Shown here in pieces: positions 1 to 10,652 of a DNA stretch of 64,000 bases (the first letter of the stretch is position 1; the number at the start of each line of letters is the position of its first letter). Below the pieces are notes generated by a model that saw nothing but the letters and a program-made list of their open reading frames with translations, was not told where the DNA came from and searched no databases. The position numbers were made by a program, and so were the translations under genes. The stretch is from Prunus persica (Eukaryota; Streptophyta; Magnoliopsida; Rosales; Rosaceae), in the NCBI RefSeq assembly GCF_000346465.2, contig NC_034010.1, positions 24,772,570-24,836,569 of the forward strand, in the 5' to 3' direction.

Positions 1-1876
1 TTCGAGAGTTGGGTGAGAACAAGAAAATGAGTCATGGAGAGAAGTTCAAAGTCCCAAAGATTATGACACTTTAAAAGTGACATTACCATTTGAATTTGCT
101 ATAATTTCCACCCCTCCACTTGAAAAAAAACAAGAGTCAGTCTTGTAACGTGGCCGTAGTGGAAGCAGTTGGGCACCATTATATATTCTTTCCCCACGCA
201 TTTTTGTTGTTGTAAAATTCAGAATTCAAAACTTAATTATGTTTTTATTGTTTAAGTCTCAACCTTTAGCCTTGGTCTTATATTTTGGCTTTTGCCCAAC
301 CAAAGTCTTTTCCCTCCCCCCGTTTGAAGGTTCAAATCACCCTCTTTCTTAAAATATGGTCAATGCCACTAGCAAATACACCAATATATTATCATAATCT
401 TCCACTTCCTTTTAAATATTATATGTATACTTTTTTTCCAGTGCAAAATATCAGTCAGTCCCCGTCAATATATAAATTCATGGAAGTCTCGAGCAAAAGT
501 ACTTGGTCTTTACTGAGGAAAGACTTAAGAAGCAAATTTTGGTCGTTAGAAGCATCAAGTGAATTATTTGAAACAAACAAATTTCTACGACTTATTCTAA
601 AAATGAAAAAATTAAATCAACCGGATTGACACTTTGTGATTATAAAGTCAATCCAATATCGACAAGTACTGAAAGATAATAATTTCGCACTAATTGACTT
701 TCCTCCTCGTCAAATAAATCAGATATACCGAAAAAATAAAGAATAAATATGCATAGATCTATTATAGAATTACACCATAAACTATAGTTAACGAAACAGA
801 GAGGAAAGCAAAGAGGATAGGTGGAGATGGAAGGAAAATAGAGGAAGAAAAGGGACAAAAAACACAGCCACCCCAAAAGAGGCGGCGGCTATGAATTTTC
901 TCTCCCAGGTTCGCTAGTGATGCATTTAATCTCAAATAAACAACGCACTGTCTATTATTCCTTGGATGAAGACCTAGTCAAATTCTTGTTCACTACAAAT
1001 AAAAAAAGTACATGTGTTTTGTTGGTTCGCTCAATTGTTTTTTCACGAGGCCAAATTGGAACTGTTGAGATGATGCTTAATTATGTCGTGATTCTTACTC
1101 AACTGAAGAGACAAAAACAAAAGGAAAACCGAAGAAAGATGTTGGTGGCGGAAATGGTCTGGAATCTTCTTCTTTTTTTGTAATTTTGGAACGTGAAAAT
1201 TAATGAAATGATCTGGATCAAAGTAGATGTACCACAACTACCAGTAATAATTTAACACAATAAATTGTATAGATTCATTTTCTGAAAGTCTTTTGCGAAA
1301 AAAAAAAAAAAACTAATATTCAAGTCGCTTGATCTTTCCAAATTAGAAGTAGACACGACAAAAAAAGGACGAGAAAAAATCGACAAACTAAAGCAAAAAA
1401 CAATATGGTCAATTTGATCTAGATTGTGGCCAGATTATCAAACCATGATATGTACAGTGTACTTTCAAGCCTAACACCACATGTGCCACGTGGGTAGCTT
1501 GGTTTTTTTTTTTGGTTTGGTACAATAATATTGAGTTAAGAAGATTCAAAAATAGACGCTGGAATGCATAGGTAATTGCTTAATCATTTAAGTTACAAGT
1601 CACTTTTTGTGATAAGAATGACATTGTTCTTTAAAGGTGGACAATTTTGTAGGCACGTTGTACATGCCATATTGTTTTTTTTTTTTTGAGGAATATTGGA
1701 TATATTTTCTATCATGTATTATTAGGTTAAAAGTCACATGCATGAGATTAGGATTTGAATAATTGAATTTTTAGTAAAACTACAAATGTGTACCCTCAAC
1801 TTAATCCCTAAAATTGTGGATATAATTATTCGATGTTAAAGTCAAAAAAAGTGAATTATGAATATGCTATAAATTA
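1..1876. other. Intergenic, AT-rich, no supported gene
   Basis: No open frame here resembles a protein I know, and none is supported by paired splice sites. The stretch is AT-rich with short homopolymer runs. Around 1545-1610 there is a weak tRNA-like motif of the kind repeated at 4540 and 55950, probably a decayed SINE head. A purine-rich stretch at 790-890 followed by an ATG near 891 could be a leader, but no downstream coding exon follows. Confidence 0.6.
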
Positions 1877-2912
1877 GAGCATCTACAATGGAGTGTCTAA
1901 AACACATCTTTAAACAAAATTTAGGGAGGAATTTAAAAAATACAATTCCAATCATGCTTGTTATCCACAACCTAATTTAGGGAGACCTTTAGGAGCTCTT
2001 AAATATGAGGAGAGATAAAGGACTCTTAGTGACTTCCTATAATTTAACGATCCTTTATTTTTATAATATTTTAACAATTTATTTTAGAGAATGGCTTGGC
2101 TCTTAAAATTAATTATTTTTGTTACTTTATTCAAAAATTGAATTAAAAAATATTAAAAGTATTTATGACTCTTTAAATTAGAGAATATGGTCGGAGTTTG
2201 ATAGAGAGCTGCTAAAATAGTTTTCTAATGCTTTTAACTAAATTTTAACTGAAAATTAGGGAATATGATTGTAGACAATGGCGAAACCAGGAATTTTTGT
2301 AAAGATGGGCTAAATTTTTTTTCGGTCCTGGCAACAGATCTGCCTCGCCATCACTCATCTTGGCTTGATCGTCAAACCTCAATACCCACAATCCGTACCA
2401 AGATGAAATTGATCCCAAAAGAACATATTTCCCATGATTTTTTTTTTGGTCAACACCTATGAATTCATGACAGCTTAAACAGAGGGAGAAACCAGAAGGA
2501 AATAATCAAAGAAAAGGGGAAGGAGATGAAGAAAAATTAAGAGAGAAAAGGAGAAACATAGAAAAAAAAAAGGTGAAAGAAAAGAGGAAAGTGTAGAATT
2601 TTTTTATATAATAAATAATATAAGCTTGATAGATGTTAGAGTTTTTTTTAATTATCATTTGGTTTCTTTTGTGTTTGAAATGTCGGCACAAATCACAAAA
2701 TGCTTTCCCATTAAATCATGAACCAACACGTGTAGAGGTGTGTCTGTGGTGTAGAGATTGGTTGCATTGATGGGTTTATTTCTACCTAAAGTGGTGGGCT
2801 AATATTTGATTTACTCTAATTTGGCTTGTAAAACTAAGCTTATATGCGGAAAACAGAAAAACAGCATTGAGCTCAATAACGCCTAGACTTAGATGCTTGA
2901 TTGTAGATGCTC
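1877..2912. mobile_element. Non-autonomous PIF/Harbinger-type DNA transposon
   Basis: The element begins with gagcatctacaat at 1877 and ends with the reverse complement, attgtagatgctc, at 2912. Both ends are flanked by the trinucleotide tta (1874-1876 and 2913-2915). A 13-bp terminal inverted repeat with a TTA target duplication is the hallmark of the PIF/Harbinger superfamily. The 1036-bp interior contains a purine-rich tract (about 2475-2590) but no transposase reading frame, so it must have been moved by a transposase supplied elsewhere. Confidence 0.72.
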
Positions 2913-4539
2913 TTAAAAATTGTTATTATGACGAAGTAAAAAATGTAACATTCATTCAAAAAACCGTGTATGTGGCATAAATTGTAATGTATAGGAAAAA
3001 AATAGTTAGATTTATGTCTAGAATAATTAGTTGCATGGCCTTCCTCTTAAGAACTTTTTTAAAAAAATAAAAAAATTACGCATATATGCTTTATTAATTT
3101 TTTATTCTTCTTTTTTTTGGTTAGATATGCTTTGCTTCAATAATCTTCATTAATAATTATGTTCCCGAAAAATTAGCACAACTTAATCAAAGCCAGCTGA
3201 GTGATTTGGACCCCAATCCCAGAGACAAGAATATTCTGTGCTCCTATTATTTATTTATTTTTCATGCAAAGCAGCTAGATTGGATTAGATGTATGGGGGA
3301 CTTTGCAGACTGTCGTCCATATTTATTGGCAAGCAATCGAACAAAGGTCCACGCGTGGTTGCTTGCTTTGCTATGCTTAGTTGGACTTTGTTGTGTCTTC
3401 CGTTAATAGATGTGTGGGGTTTCCCCATTACTCTCACACGCTTTCTTAATTCCTAATTTATTAATTCTGATCATGCAATTACAAATTCAGATCATCATCA
3501 ACCTTTCTTTTGGAAAGGAGATGGATGTAACACGTGAGCAACCACTGATGGGATACATATGATATGATCTGATCCTTCATTAATTTTCATTATTTTTTCG
3601 GTAGTTTATAGTCTATTGAATCTCTTATTTGTGAGATTCACATGCATTAACGATTGGTCGCATTCTTAGCACGAATATGAGATTGTCTCTAACATTCATT
3701 GTATGCAATGCATTCATGATTAGAATTCATCTTACACGTGTGAGCTACTGCCCTAATTAACACCCACCTAGCACCACAATCATGAACTATTGATAATTAC
3801 CTACGACATCAGAGATGTGCAATTGACTCTATCATTCTACTTTGTTGAACACAAACCCTACCCTCATACTCAAATACTGCTTAATTTAGAGTAATGTGCA
3901 TGAATGTAGTCGAATCTAGTTAGTCAAATTTTGTGCTAATTAAGATTACTTATGCACATGTATTAATTTCCCAATCATATGTGCAATGTCGTGCATCATG
4001 CATGCACTGAATCATGGTGCCTGCTAGCACATTGCTCAGAAAATGTGGTTGAATTGTGGAACACGAGCAGCTTTATTTGTTTATATAGTCACCAGAAAGA
4101 AAAAACCCATGTGAATGCTTTGGCACTGGATCAGAATCACACGTCAATCCCAGGAGGAAAACGTTGGATGCCACTTCTCCTACCCCAACTGGGCAAACTT
4201 AGCTAGCTAGGAATAACTTAATCTTTTTATCTCATGGTGGTTTCATACTAGAGGGTTCTTCTGGCTGCGTTCTAGCTTTTAAGATGGGGTTTCTGAAACT
4301 TCGAGAGCCAAGTAATAATTCATGCAGGTCCCCTTAATTTCTCAATGGGACAATAGAGTACCTGCAACAGGATATATACACGTTATAAAAAAAAAGCCTA
4401 AAAAAATGAAAAAGAATAAAGATTGGTCTGCCTTTACAGTACTAATTATTGGCATTGTAAATACCCAAATGACCCAAAATTTTTTCTTCTAAGTATAAAA
4501 AACAGAACATTTATTTTTCGATACAAACGATATTAGAGA

Positions 4540-4612
4540 ATGGGAAATTGAACCTAAGATCTCGGGTGTATGGGTAAATGCTCTTAACCATTTGAGTTAC
4601 AAACTCTTTGCA
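4540..4612 (-). repeat. tRNA-derived SINE-like fragment
   Basis: On the minus strand this reads like the head of a tRNA-related SINE. A box-A-like segment (aactcaaatggttaagagc) is followed about 25 bases later by a box-B-like segment (ggttcaatttcc). No acceptor stem closes and no anticodon arm is intact, so it is not a functional tRNA. Related fragments occur near 1545-1610 and 55945-56020. Confidence 0.45.
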
Positions 4613-4934
4613 AAGACCCTTTATAGATAAGAGAGAAAGGAGATAATGGGTTGTATGAATTGACAATGATTGACCTTTTTCACCTAAAAAATCATTACCT
4701 ATATATTTTACAATAACTTAAGTGACAAGGTGATGTCAAGATCCATTCTGACCAAAAATTACCAGTCACCAAAAGTGGCTTTATATTTCGAATATATGGT
4801 TGGAGATTGGTGCATATATAGTGGCATGAAAACCTAACCGCAGTTATTTGTTGCAATTCAATACTTTCATATCGACTGAAATGTACGCCAAAGGATGATG
4901 ATGGATCAACTCAAAAGCTACTAACAAACTGAGG

Positions 4935-5008
4935 TTTTGCTTTGTCGTTCTAAAAGGTAAATGAGCTTTTGCTTTGTCGTTCTAAAAGGTAAATGAGCTT
5001 TTGCTTTT
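4935..5008. repeat. 32-bp direct tandem repeat, two copies plus a partial third
   Basis: Two identical 32-bp units (4935-4966 and 4967-4998), each containing ttgtcgttctaaaaggtaaa, are followed by the first ten or so bases of a third. They are non-coding. Exact identity suggests recent slippage or unequal exchange. Confidence 0.9.
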
Positions 5009-6620
5009 CCATGCAAGAGTCAACTATAAGGCCTAAAGATTAGAATCCGATTGACATCCCATTTCTTACTTTTGAATTGTAAAAGAAAATTTCAGATTGA
5101 CACCCCCATCTCTTTTAAAAGCAACCCTACTTTTTACCTGTTGATGTGTGAATACAAAATTAAAGCTTTCAACAAGTGAGTTAGCAAGGAATACAAATTA
5201 GAGTTGAACAAAGTTGCTATAATTTTCTTTCCAACATTTATTTTTTCTGTGTGTTGTACATCAAGGTTAGGAAAAGATGAACTTTCTATCGATTTACAAA
5301 ATGCTATATAGAAAGTGAACATATAACCATTTCTGCTTAATCGGTAAGCTCTCTTCCTTTGATAATTGACATGTAACTTTACAATAAAAGTACAATCAAA
5401 CCAGGAAATGCAGGGAGCGTGGTGAAAACGAGGAGGTCACACTTTTCTGGAGCTCAGCACTAATGCAAAGCATCTAAGTAAAAAGGGTAACCACTTTCTC
5501 ACCTTTACTGTCATGCATATAAGATGCATAATGTATCTTTCTGCCTCTAAATGGTTTGTCCTTCTTTCTGAAGGGGAATGGGGTTGGAAGTCCGGCAGTT
5601 AGGAGAATCACTCTTTGACGCTGGGAGTCTACTTGACACATGCTTTATACCCAGGACTACATGTCCCTTGTTCCACCAACCTTAAGACTATCCCAATTGT
5701 CAAGAACAATGCATAAAACTAAATCTCATCCGAAAGGCTAAGAAGTATACAATATGACATACAGCACTTCTTATTCATTACGATCTGTTCTCAGGGAAAA
5801 CTTTCTTTTGTACTAAACTGTAGGCTGATACCTCACCACCTTTACTCATCTGAGTCATCCCTCTAGCATTTTCAAATATGGAACTTTATCTGAAAGAAAA
5901 CTCAATTTGATTCTTACATTGTGCAGATTATTGCTAACCTCATGAATCAATTTCTCCTCACATCAAAGCCATACGAGAAGCCTTTCTGGAAAACAAGCCC
6001 CACTTTCGCATGCCATTTGTCATCAGTTTCCATTCTTGCTTGAATCCCACCCAACCTCAAATTTAATGGCATGGATAAAGAACCATCTCGTTCATTTCAC
6101 TTGAACTATATTCTTTTAGTAAACGCACCTGCGACATTCAAAAACTATTAAACTTGACTCTATCTTTGATCAGCAGCACTATTGCATTTATTCCAGTGGC
6201 TTATACAAGCAGCATAGAAAATATTAGCAAAATAAGTCCCTTACCGATCATTACTGCAAAACATTGAACAGCACTCAGTTATGTGACAAAAAAGATTTTT
6301 GTTTTGTTTTTCACAATAGACAGAATGAGAATTAAATAACTATTTGCAAATAATACTAAGAACTTTCATTTTTGTAACCACCTGCAAACTAGATACTGTT
6401 AATATTTTTATTTTCTTCACGCCAACTCTTCTGACCCAAGGAAGATTGTTTGTGCATTAAACACAAATTAGCATTACATGAAGAGATTAGAGTGTAAGAT
6501 GAAAATATAACAAAACAAAAGGTTGTACCAGGTTCAGCTGTTGTCAAATTCAGTTAGAACATGCAGGGAAGGCTGGGGCACTCTGCCATTATCGAAAATA
6601 GCCCAAGGTGTCACTACAGC

Positions 6621-8927
6621 TTAACAGCCTTTATGTACTCCTTTGCCTTTAATCAATCCGTTCATCAAATTCATATAAACATCTTTATTTAAAGTGATGC
6701 CTTTCTGCATGGATTCTTCCAAAATGTGCATTGCATCCTTGTACTTACCTTCAAAGCACAACTCATTGATCTGTTCTGAATAAGCTACTGTGCTTGAATG
6801 AAATTCAACTTTAGATTCACTGGTCACTCCCTTTTGCACCAAATTTGAGGACTGATCAAGTAATTTTCTGGATTCAATCAATTTCAAAAGAAACTCTTCC
6901 GCTTCCTCAATCCTACCAATATCAGTAAGTGCACCCAGAATGGCACCATATGTATAGTGGTCAGGTGCTAATTTCTTTGCTTCCATATCTGAAAGAAGAT
7001 CAAAAGCCTCTTCAAACCTCCCTTCTTTGCAAAGGCTTGATATCAATGTGTTGTAAGTAACTGCATCAATGTCTTTCCCTTTTGAAATCCATGTGCTAAA
7101 AAGCTTAAGGGCTTTTTCTAACATACCCTCTCTACATAGCCCAGAAAGAAGAATATTACATGTAAATACATCTGGCTTGAATGATTTCTCAACAGTTTTG
7201 TTGTGGAACTGAAATGCTTTCTCAACATTCCCCTCGCAGCAGTAGCCATGAAGTATTGAGTTGTATGTAAACTCATCCGGGACTAGACCCCTCTCTATAA
7301 GCTCATTCAACTTCTCTAATGCTTGATCAGTTTTCCCAGACTGGCATAGCCCTCCAATTATAGAGTTATAGGTGACAATGCTGGGAATGACCTGCTTCTC
7401 CTTCATCTCATCCCAAAGCTTCAAAGCCTTGTCCGCCTTTTCGTTCTTAAAGCATCCCATGATCAGAGTTCCATAACTAATCTCATCAACAATATAACCC
7501 CGCTTCATTGTGGTATGAAGCAACTCAAATGCCGCGTCAAGCTTCTTCTCATTACAAAGAGTGTGAAGAACAGTATTGAGGGTAACAATGTTCGTCTTCA
7601 AACCTTTCCTACCCATCTCATCCATCATTTTAAATGCTTCTTCCATTTTCCCTGCCTTGCAATACCCATTAATCAAAGTATTATAGGTGACACAATTAGG
7701 AGCAAACCCATCTTTCTCCATCTTCCTTCTAGTATCACTTGCTTCATCCATCTTCCCTTCCTTACAAAACCACTTCATCATTATATTGTGAGTAACCACA
7801 TTTGGTTTCACTCCCTTTTCACGCATCTCCTCAATCAGCGAAAGTGCATCTGAACTGCTCCTCCACTCAAAATATCCATCAATCAATGTGTTATACGTGA
7901 CAACATCCGGCATCAACTTCAAATGTCCCATCTCATCCTGAAGCCTAACAGCCTCCTCAATCCTACCCTCCTTACACAACGCTTTAATCAACATATTGTA
8001 AGTCCATATATTCGGCAACGAATTGTTCTGTGTCATCAGTTCAATTATCTGCATTGCCTCCTTCAACCAACCCATTTTACAATACCCACAAACCAAAATG
8101 TTATACGTGTTCCCATTTGGAAACAACCCTCGATTCTTCATGTCCAACAACAAGTCCCTCGCCTCAACCAACTGCCCCTTTTTACACAACCAGTCCAATA
8201 TGGTATTATAGCTCACATTATCAGGCCAACATCCAAACTCGCTCATTCTACTCAACAACTCTACAGCATCCCTAAACTTATGCTCCAAACAGTAGCCATA
8301 TATCAAAATATTAAACGTATTTGTATTCACACTAACCCCTAACTTGATGGCATCCTTAAACACACTTTTAGCCAATGAAATCGAATCACACGAAGCGTGC
8401 CTTACCAGAGCATAAAGCAGAGTATTGCAGGTGAGCAAGTTGGGTCGTAAACGACGCCGCTTCATTCTCTTGAACAGCTGGGCTGCAAGGAGGGGCTTTC
8501 CACAATGGAGATAAGCCCCTACGGAAGTATCCAGAAGGGCTTTTGAGGGCTTTGCTACGGTGTCGTCTGGGTGCAGAAGAACCCAGAGGAGCTCGTTTTG
8601 GCGATCGGCGGTGATGAATTGGACGAGCAGGGTTTTGGCGTCGGGGTACTTGTGGTGGCAGAGGAGAGGGTGGAGGAGGGCGAGGAGGGGGTGAGGGGTT
8701 TGGGTTAAGGACGGATTGTGGGCCTGGGCCCATTGAAAGAAGGATAGGAGGGCGCTGGGCTTGTTTGCTAGGGCTTTGGAGCGGAGGATGGAGAGGAGGA
8801 GGGGCTGCGTGAGGTAGGGAATGTAGGGTTTAAGGGGTTGGAGTTGTGGGGTTTTGGCGGCGGTTAAGAGGCTGGTTATGGTTTGGAGCAGTTGGGGTTG
8901 GGTTAAAGCTTGAGTTGGGTTGGTCAT
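6621..8927 (-). CDS. P-class pentatricopeptide repeat (PPR) protein, 768 aa, intronless
   Basis: This is a single-exon gene, as is usual for plant PPR genes. From about residue 145 to 690 I count roughly 16 consecutive helix-turn-helix units, most exactly 35 residues long and of the TYNTLIxGYCKxG type. There are no L or S motifs and no E, DYW, SMR or CBS extension, so it belongs to the pure P class. P-class proteins bind single-stranded RNA in mitochondria or plastids and act in RNA stability, splicing or translation. In almost every repeat residue 5 is N and the last residue is N or D, which by the PPR code favours pyrimidines. The N-terminal 70 residues are rich in L, P and T with few acids, compatible with but not proving an organelle presequence. 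The closest relative I recall is Arabidopsis At2g16880, with moderate confidence. It shares a 290-bp upstream region with the divergent gene at 9218. Confidence 0.93.
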   Translation of the reverse strand: MTNPTQALTQPQLLQTITSLLTAAKTPQLQPLKPYIPYLTQPLLLSILRSKALANKPSALLSFFQWAQAHNPSLTQTPHPLLALLHPLLCHHKYPDAKTLLVQFITADRQNELLWVLLHPDDTVAKPSKALLDTSVGAYLHCGKPLLAAQLFKRMKRRRLRPNLLTCNTLLYALVRHASCDSISLAKSVFKDAIKLGVSVNTNTFNILIYGYCLEHKFRDAVELLSRMSEFGCWPDNVSYNTILDWLCKKGQLVEARDLLLDMKNRGLFPNGNTYNILVCGYCKMGWLKEAMQIIELMTQNNSLPNIWTYNMLIKALCKEGRIEEAVRLQDEMGHLKLMPDVVTYNTLIDGYFEWRSSSDALSLIEEMREKGVKPNVVTHNIMMKWFCKEGKMDEASDTRRKMEKDGFAPNCVTYNTLINGYCKAGKMEEAFKMMDEMGRKGLKTNIVTLNTVLHTLCNEKKLDAAFELLHTTMKRGYIVDEISYGTLIMGCFKNEKADKALKLWDEMKEKQVIPSIVTYNSIIGGLCQSGKTDQALEKLNELIERGLVPDEFTYNSILHGYCCEGNVEKAFQFHNKTVEKSFKPDVFTCNILLSGLCREGMLEKALKLFSTWISKGKDIDAVTYNTLISSLCKEGRFEEAFDLLSDMEAKKLAPDHYTYGAILGALTDIGRIEEAEEFLLKLIESRKLLDQSSNLVQKGVTSESKVEFHSSTVAYSEQINELCFEGKYKDAMHILEESMQKGITLNKDVYMNLMNGLIKGKGVHKGC

Positions 8928-9217
8928 GGAGGCGCGTCAGAGAGTGAGTTGCAGAGTCTCACGAGGTTGAAGAAGAAGAAGAGAGGGTTGCGGTTTTGGA
9001 CAGAGTCAGGGGAACTCAAAACGCTGCGTTTAGCTTAAGTTCATTGAAACGACAGCATTTTGCAAGAACCGTTCTTATTTCCTCCTTTTCTTTTTTTGGT
9101 CAAACCGTTATTTCCTTTTTCTTATCCTTCATATAATAATAGAATTTCTATTCTATTTGTGGATTTAAAAGAAAAAAGGAAAAAAAAAAAAAGAAAAAAA
9201 AAAAGAGAGAGGAGAGA
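8928..9217. promoter_or_regulatory. Compact divergent promoter between the PPR and ureidoglycolate-lyase-family genes
   Basis: Only 290 bp separate the two start codons, which point away from each other. The interval therefore has to hold both 5' UTRs and both promoters. It contains an aaacgacagc element near 9047 and a long A/G-rich tract (9168-9216) that runs straight into the plus-strand ATG. No clear TATA box is seen on either side. Confidence 0.6.
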
Positions 9218-10264
9218 ATGGCAATCTCTGAGGAGTCAAAGTGGGTGAAGCTGAAGCCCATCGAAGCAACAGTGGAGAGCTTTGAAGAGTACGGTCAGGT
9301 GGTGGAGGCCTCTCCAGATGGTGAGGAGTTTGGGGCTCGTGATGCTCAGTTGGACCTCAGCCATGGAGTTCCAAGGTAAAAAATAAACAAAGCAAGTTCG
9401 AATCTCGCTCCTCGTAAATTAGATTAATTTAGACTATCGATTATATATATAAAAAAACATAACAACTGGGCACCTGAGTTTTCATGCTTGAAGGTCATAT
9501 ATTATGTGTTCATGTCAATTGGGTTTTGATCAAACAGATAGATATTGATTTGGGTTGTGGTTGGAGAATCTTTCTGATGGTAGGTTTGGTTATTTGAGCA
9601 GTTGCAAGATATCTGGCATCTAATTTACGGTATAGATCACAGCCTGACAATATAACATGATGTATCGAACTGTCTAGCAAAACAAATTAGCGTTTGGTTA
9701 GTGACATGTTTCAACTTTGAATCATGTGAACAGGTTCTACATTATGCATCTTGAAGATAGGCCGCTCAAGTTTTCCAAAATCACACACCATGCGAGCGTG
9801 ACTCAATGCCTCGGGTCGGTTGGTGGCCATGTTTGGTATCTGGGAGTGGCTAAGCCTACCATTGTAGACAAACAGACACTTGAGAGCAAGGATCGTGAAG
9901 GCAAGAATGTGGCGCAGTCTCGCTGTGCCACCGGCCATTTCTATGTGCCTCCGGCGGTGGCGAATGTTCGTGTTTTCAAGATTACAGGTCCCAAGTTTCT
10001 GAAGCTTAACCATGGGACATGGCATGCGGGGCCTTTGTTCAGGGCAGACACTATGGATTTTTTCAATCTGGAGCTCAGCAACACCAATGTGAGCTTAAGT
10101 CTTTCTGTGTTTCAATTAAATGTTACTGAATTTATAACATGTTTTTCGGGTTTGAATGGAATTGGACATGGCACGGCCATTTTTTGTTGTAGGTGGTTGA
10201 TCACACATCGCATGACTTTGTGAAGGCAAATGGAGTGGAGTTCTTGATCGATGAGCAACTGTAA
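9218..10264 (+). CDS. Ureidoglycolate lyase (AllA) family protein, 194 aa, 3 exons
   Basis: Exons 9218-9375, 9734-10088 and 10193-10264 join in phase at GT-AG introns to give a 194-residue protein starting MAISEESKWVKLKP. It belongs to the AllA / ureidoglycolate hydrolase cupin family: an N-terminal KLKPIEAT segment, then strands around HHASVTQCLGSVGG, a GHFYVPP turn and KLNHGTWHAGP. Bacterial AllA cleaves ureidoglycolate to glyoxylate and urea. The plant members are unproven and are distinct from the plant ureidoglycolate amidohydrolase, so the substrate here is open. No signal peptide is evident. The first ATG after the purine-rich leader was taken as start. The stop lies 388 bp from the stop of convergent GET4. 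Confidence 0.88.
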
Positions 10265-10652
10265 TTCTCTGTTTCTGATTTCAACATTCTGAACTTGTTT
10301 CAGACAGATATTGTGTATCTTTAAATAAATATACTCACTACAAATTCTTGACCCATTCTATCACAAATTTCAGTATTCACGAGGAACATGACCTCGAAAG
10401 ACAAGTCATACAATTTGGAAAGTTTAGATGAACAATAATAATAATTCATTTGTATTAATGCTACAAACACAAGAATCTGAATCTGTATCTCCCTAGGTGA
10501 ACACAACATAAATCTTACATCATTAACAAACACTTCATTAAAAAATGCTTCTACGGAATCAAAATATATAAATACTCCCTTTCAACGGGCACAATAACGG
10601 TAGTACTGAAGGATCCGGCAAGGAAATGAAAACTTGAAGTTCCAAAACATCA
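10265..10652. other. Convergent 3' flanks of two genes
   Basis: These 388 bp separate the stop codon of the plus-strand AllA-family gene from that of minus-strand GET4. They must contain both 3' UTRs and possibly overlapping transcript ends. No other feature is seen. Confidence 0.6.

Larger units (their letters stand above)
2913..6620. other. Intergenic region downstream of the PPR gene
   Basis: No gene is supported over 3.7 kb. The stretch holds a SINE-like fragment (4540-4612), a 32-bp tandem repeat (4935-5008) and a short hairpin near 3328-3366 (arms gcaagcaa/ttgcttgc). The part nearest 6620 lies on the 3' side of the minus-strand PPR gene and probably includes its 3' UTR. Confidence 0.55.

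Noticed and set aside
3979..4206. A 75-codon frame with a faint WD40-like ENVVELWN segment
   Set aside because: A single weak match without a second repeat, splice sites or conserved neighbours; most likely chance.
4540..4612. A tRNA gene on the minus strand
   Set aside because: Box-A and box-B-like segments are present, but the acceptor and anticodon stems do not form and similar decayed copies exist elsewhere; a SINE head is more likely.
7923..8342. Plus-strand open frames of up to 139 codons opposite the PPR gene
   Set aside because: Shadows of the repeated PPR coding sequence on the other strand; no homology of their own.
9717..10223. A 168-codon single-frame reading of the ureidoglycolate-lyase-family region
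   Set aside because: Only the part 9734-10088 is exon; the rest of the frame is intron on both sides. The spliced three-exon model matches the protein family.
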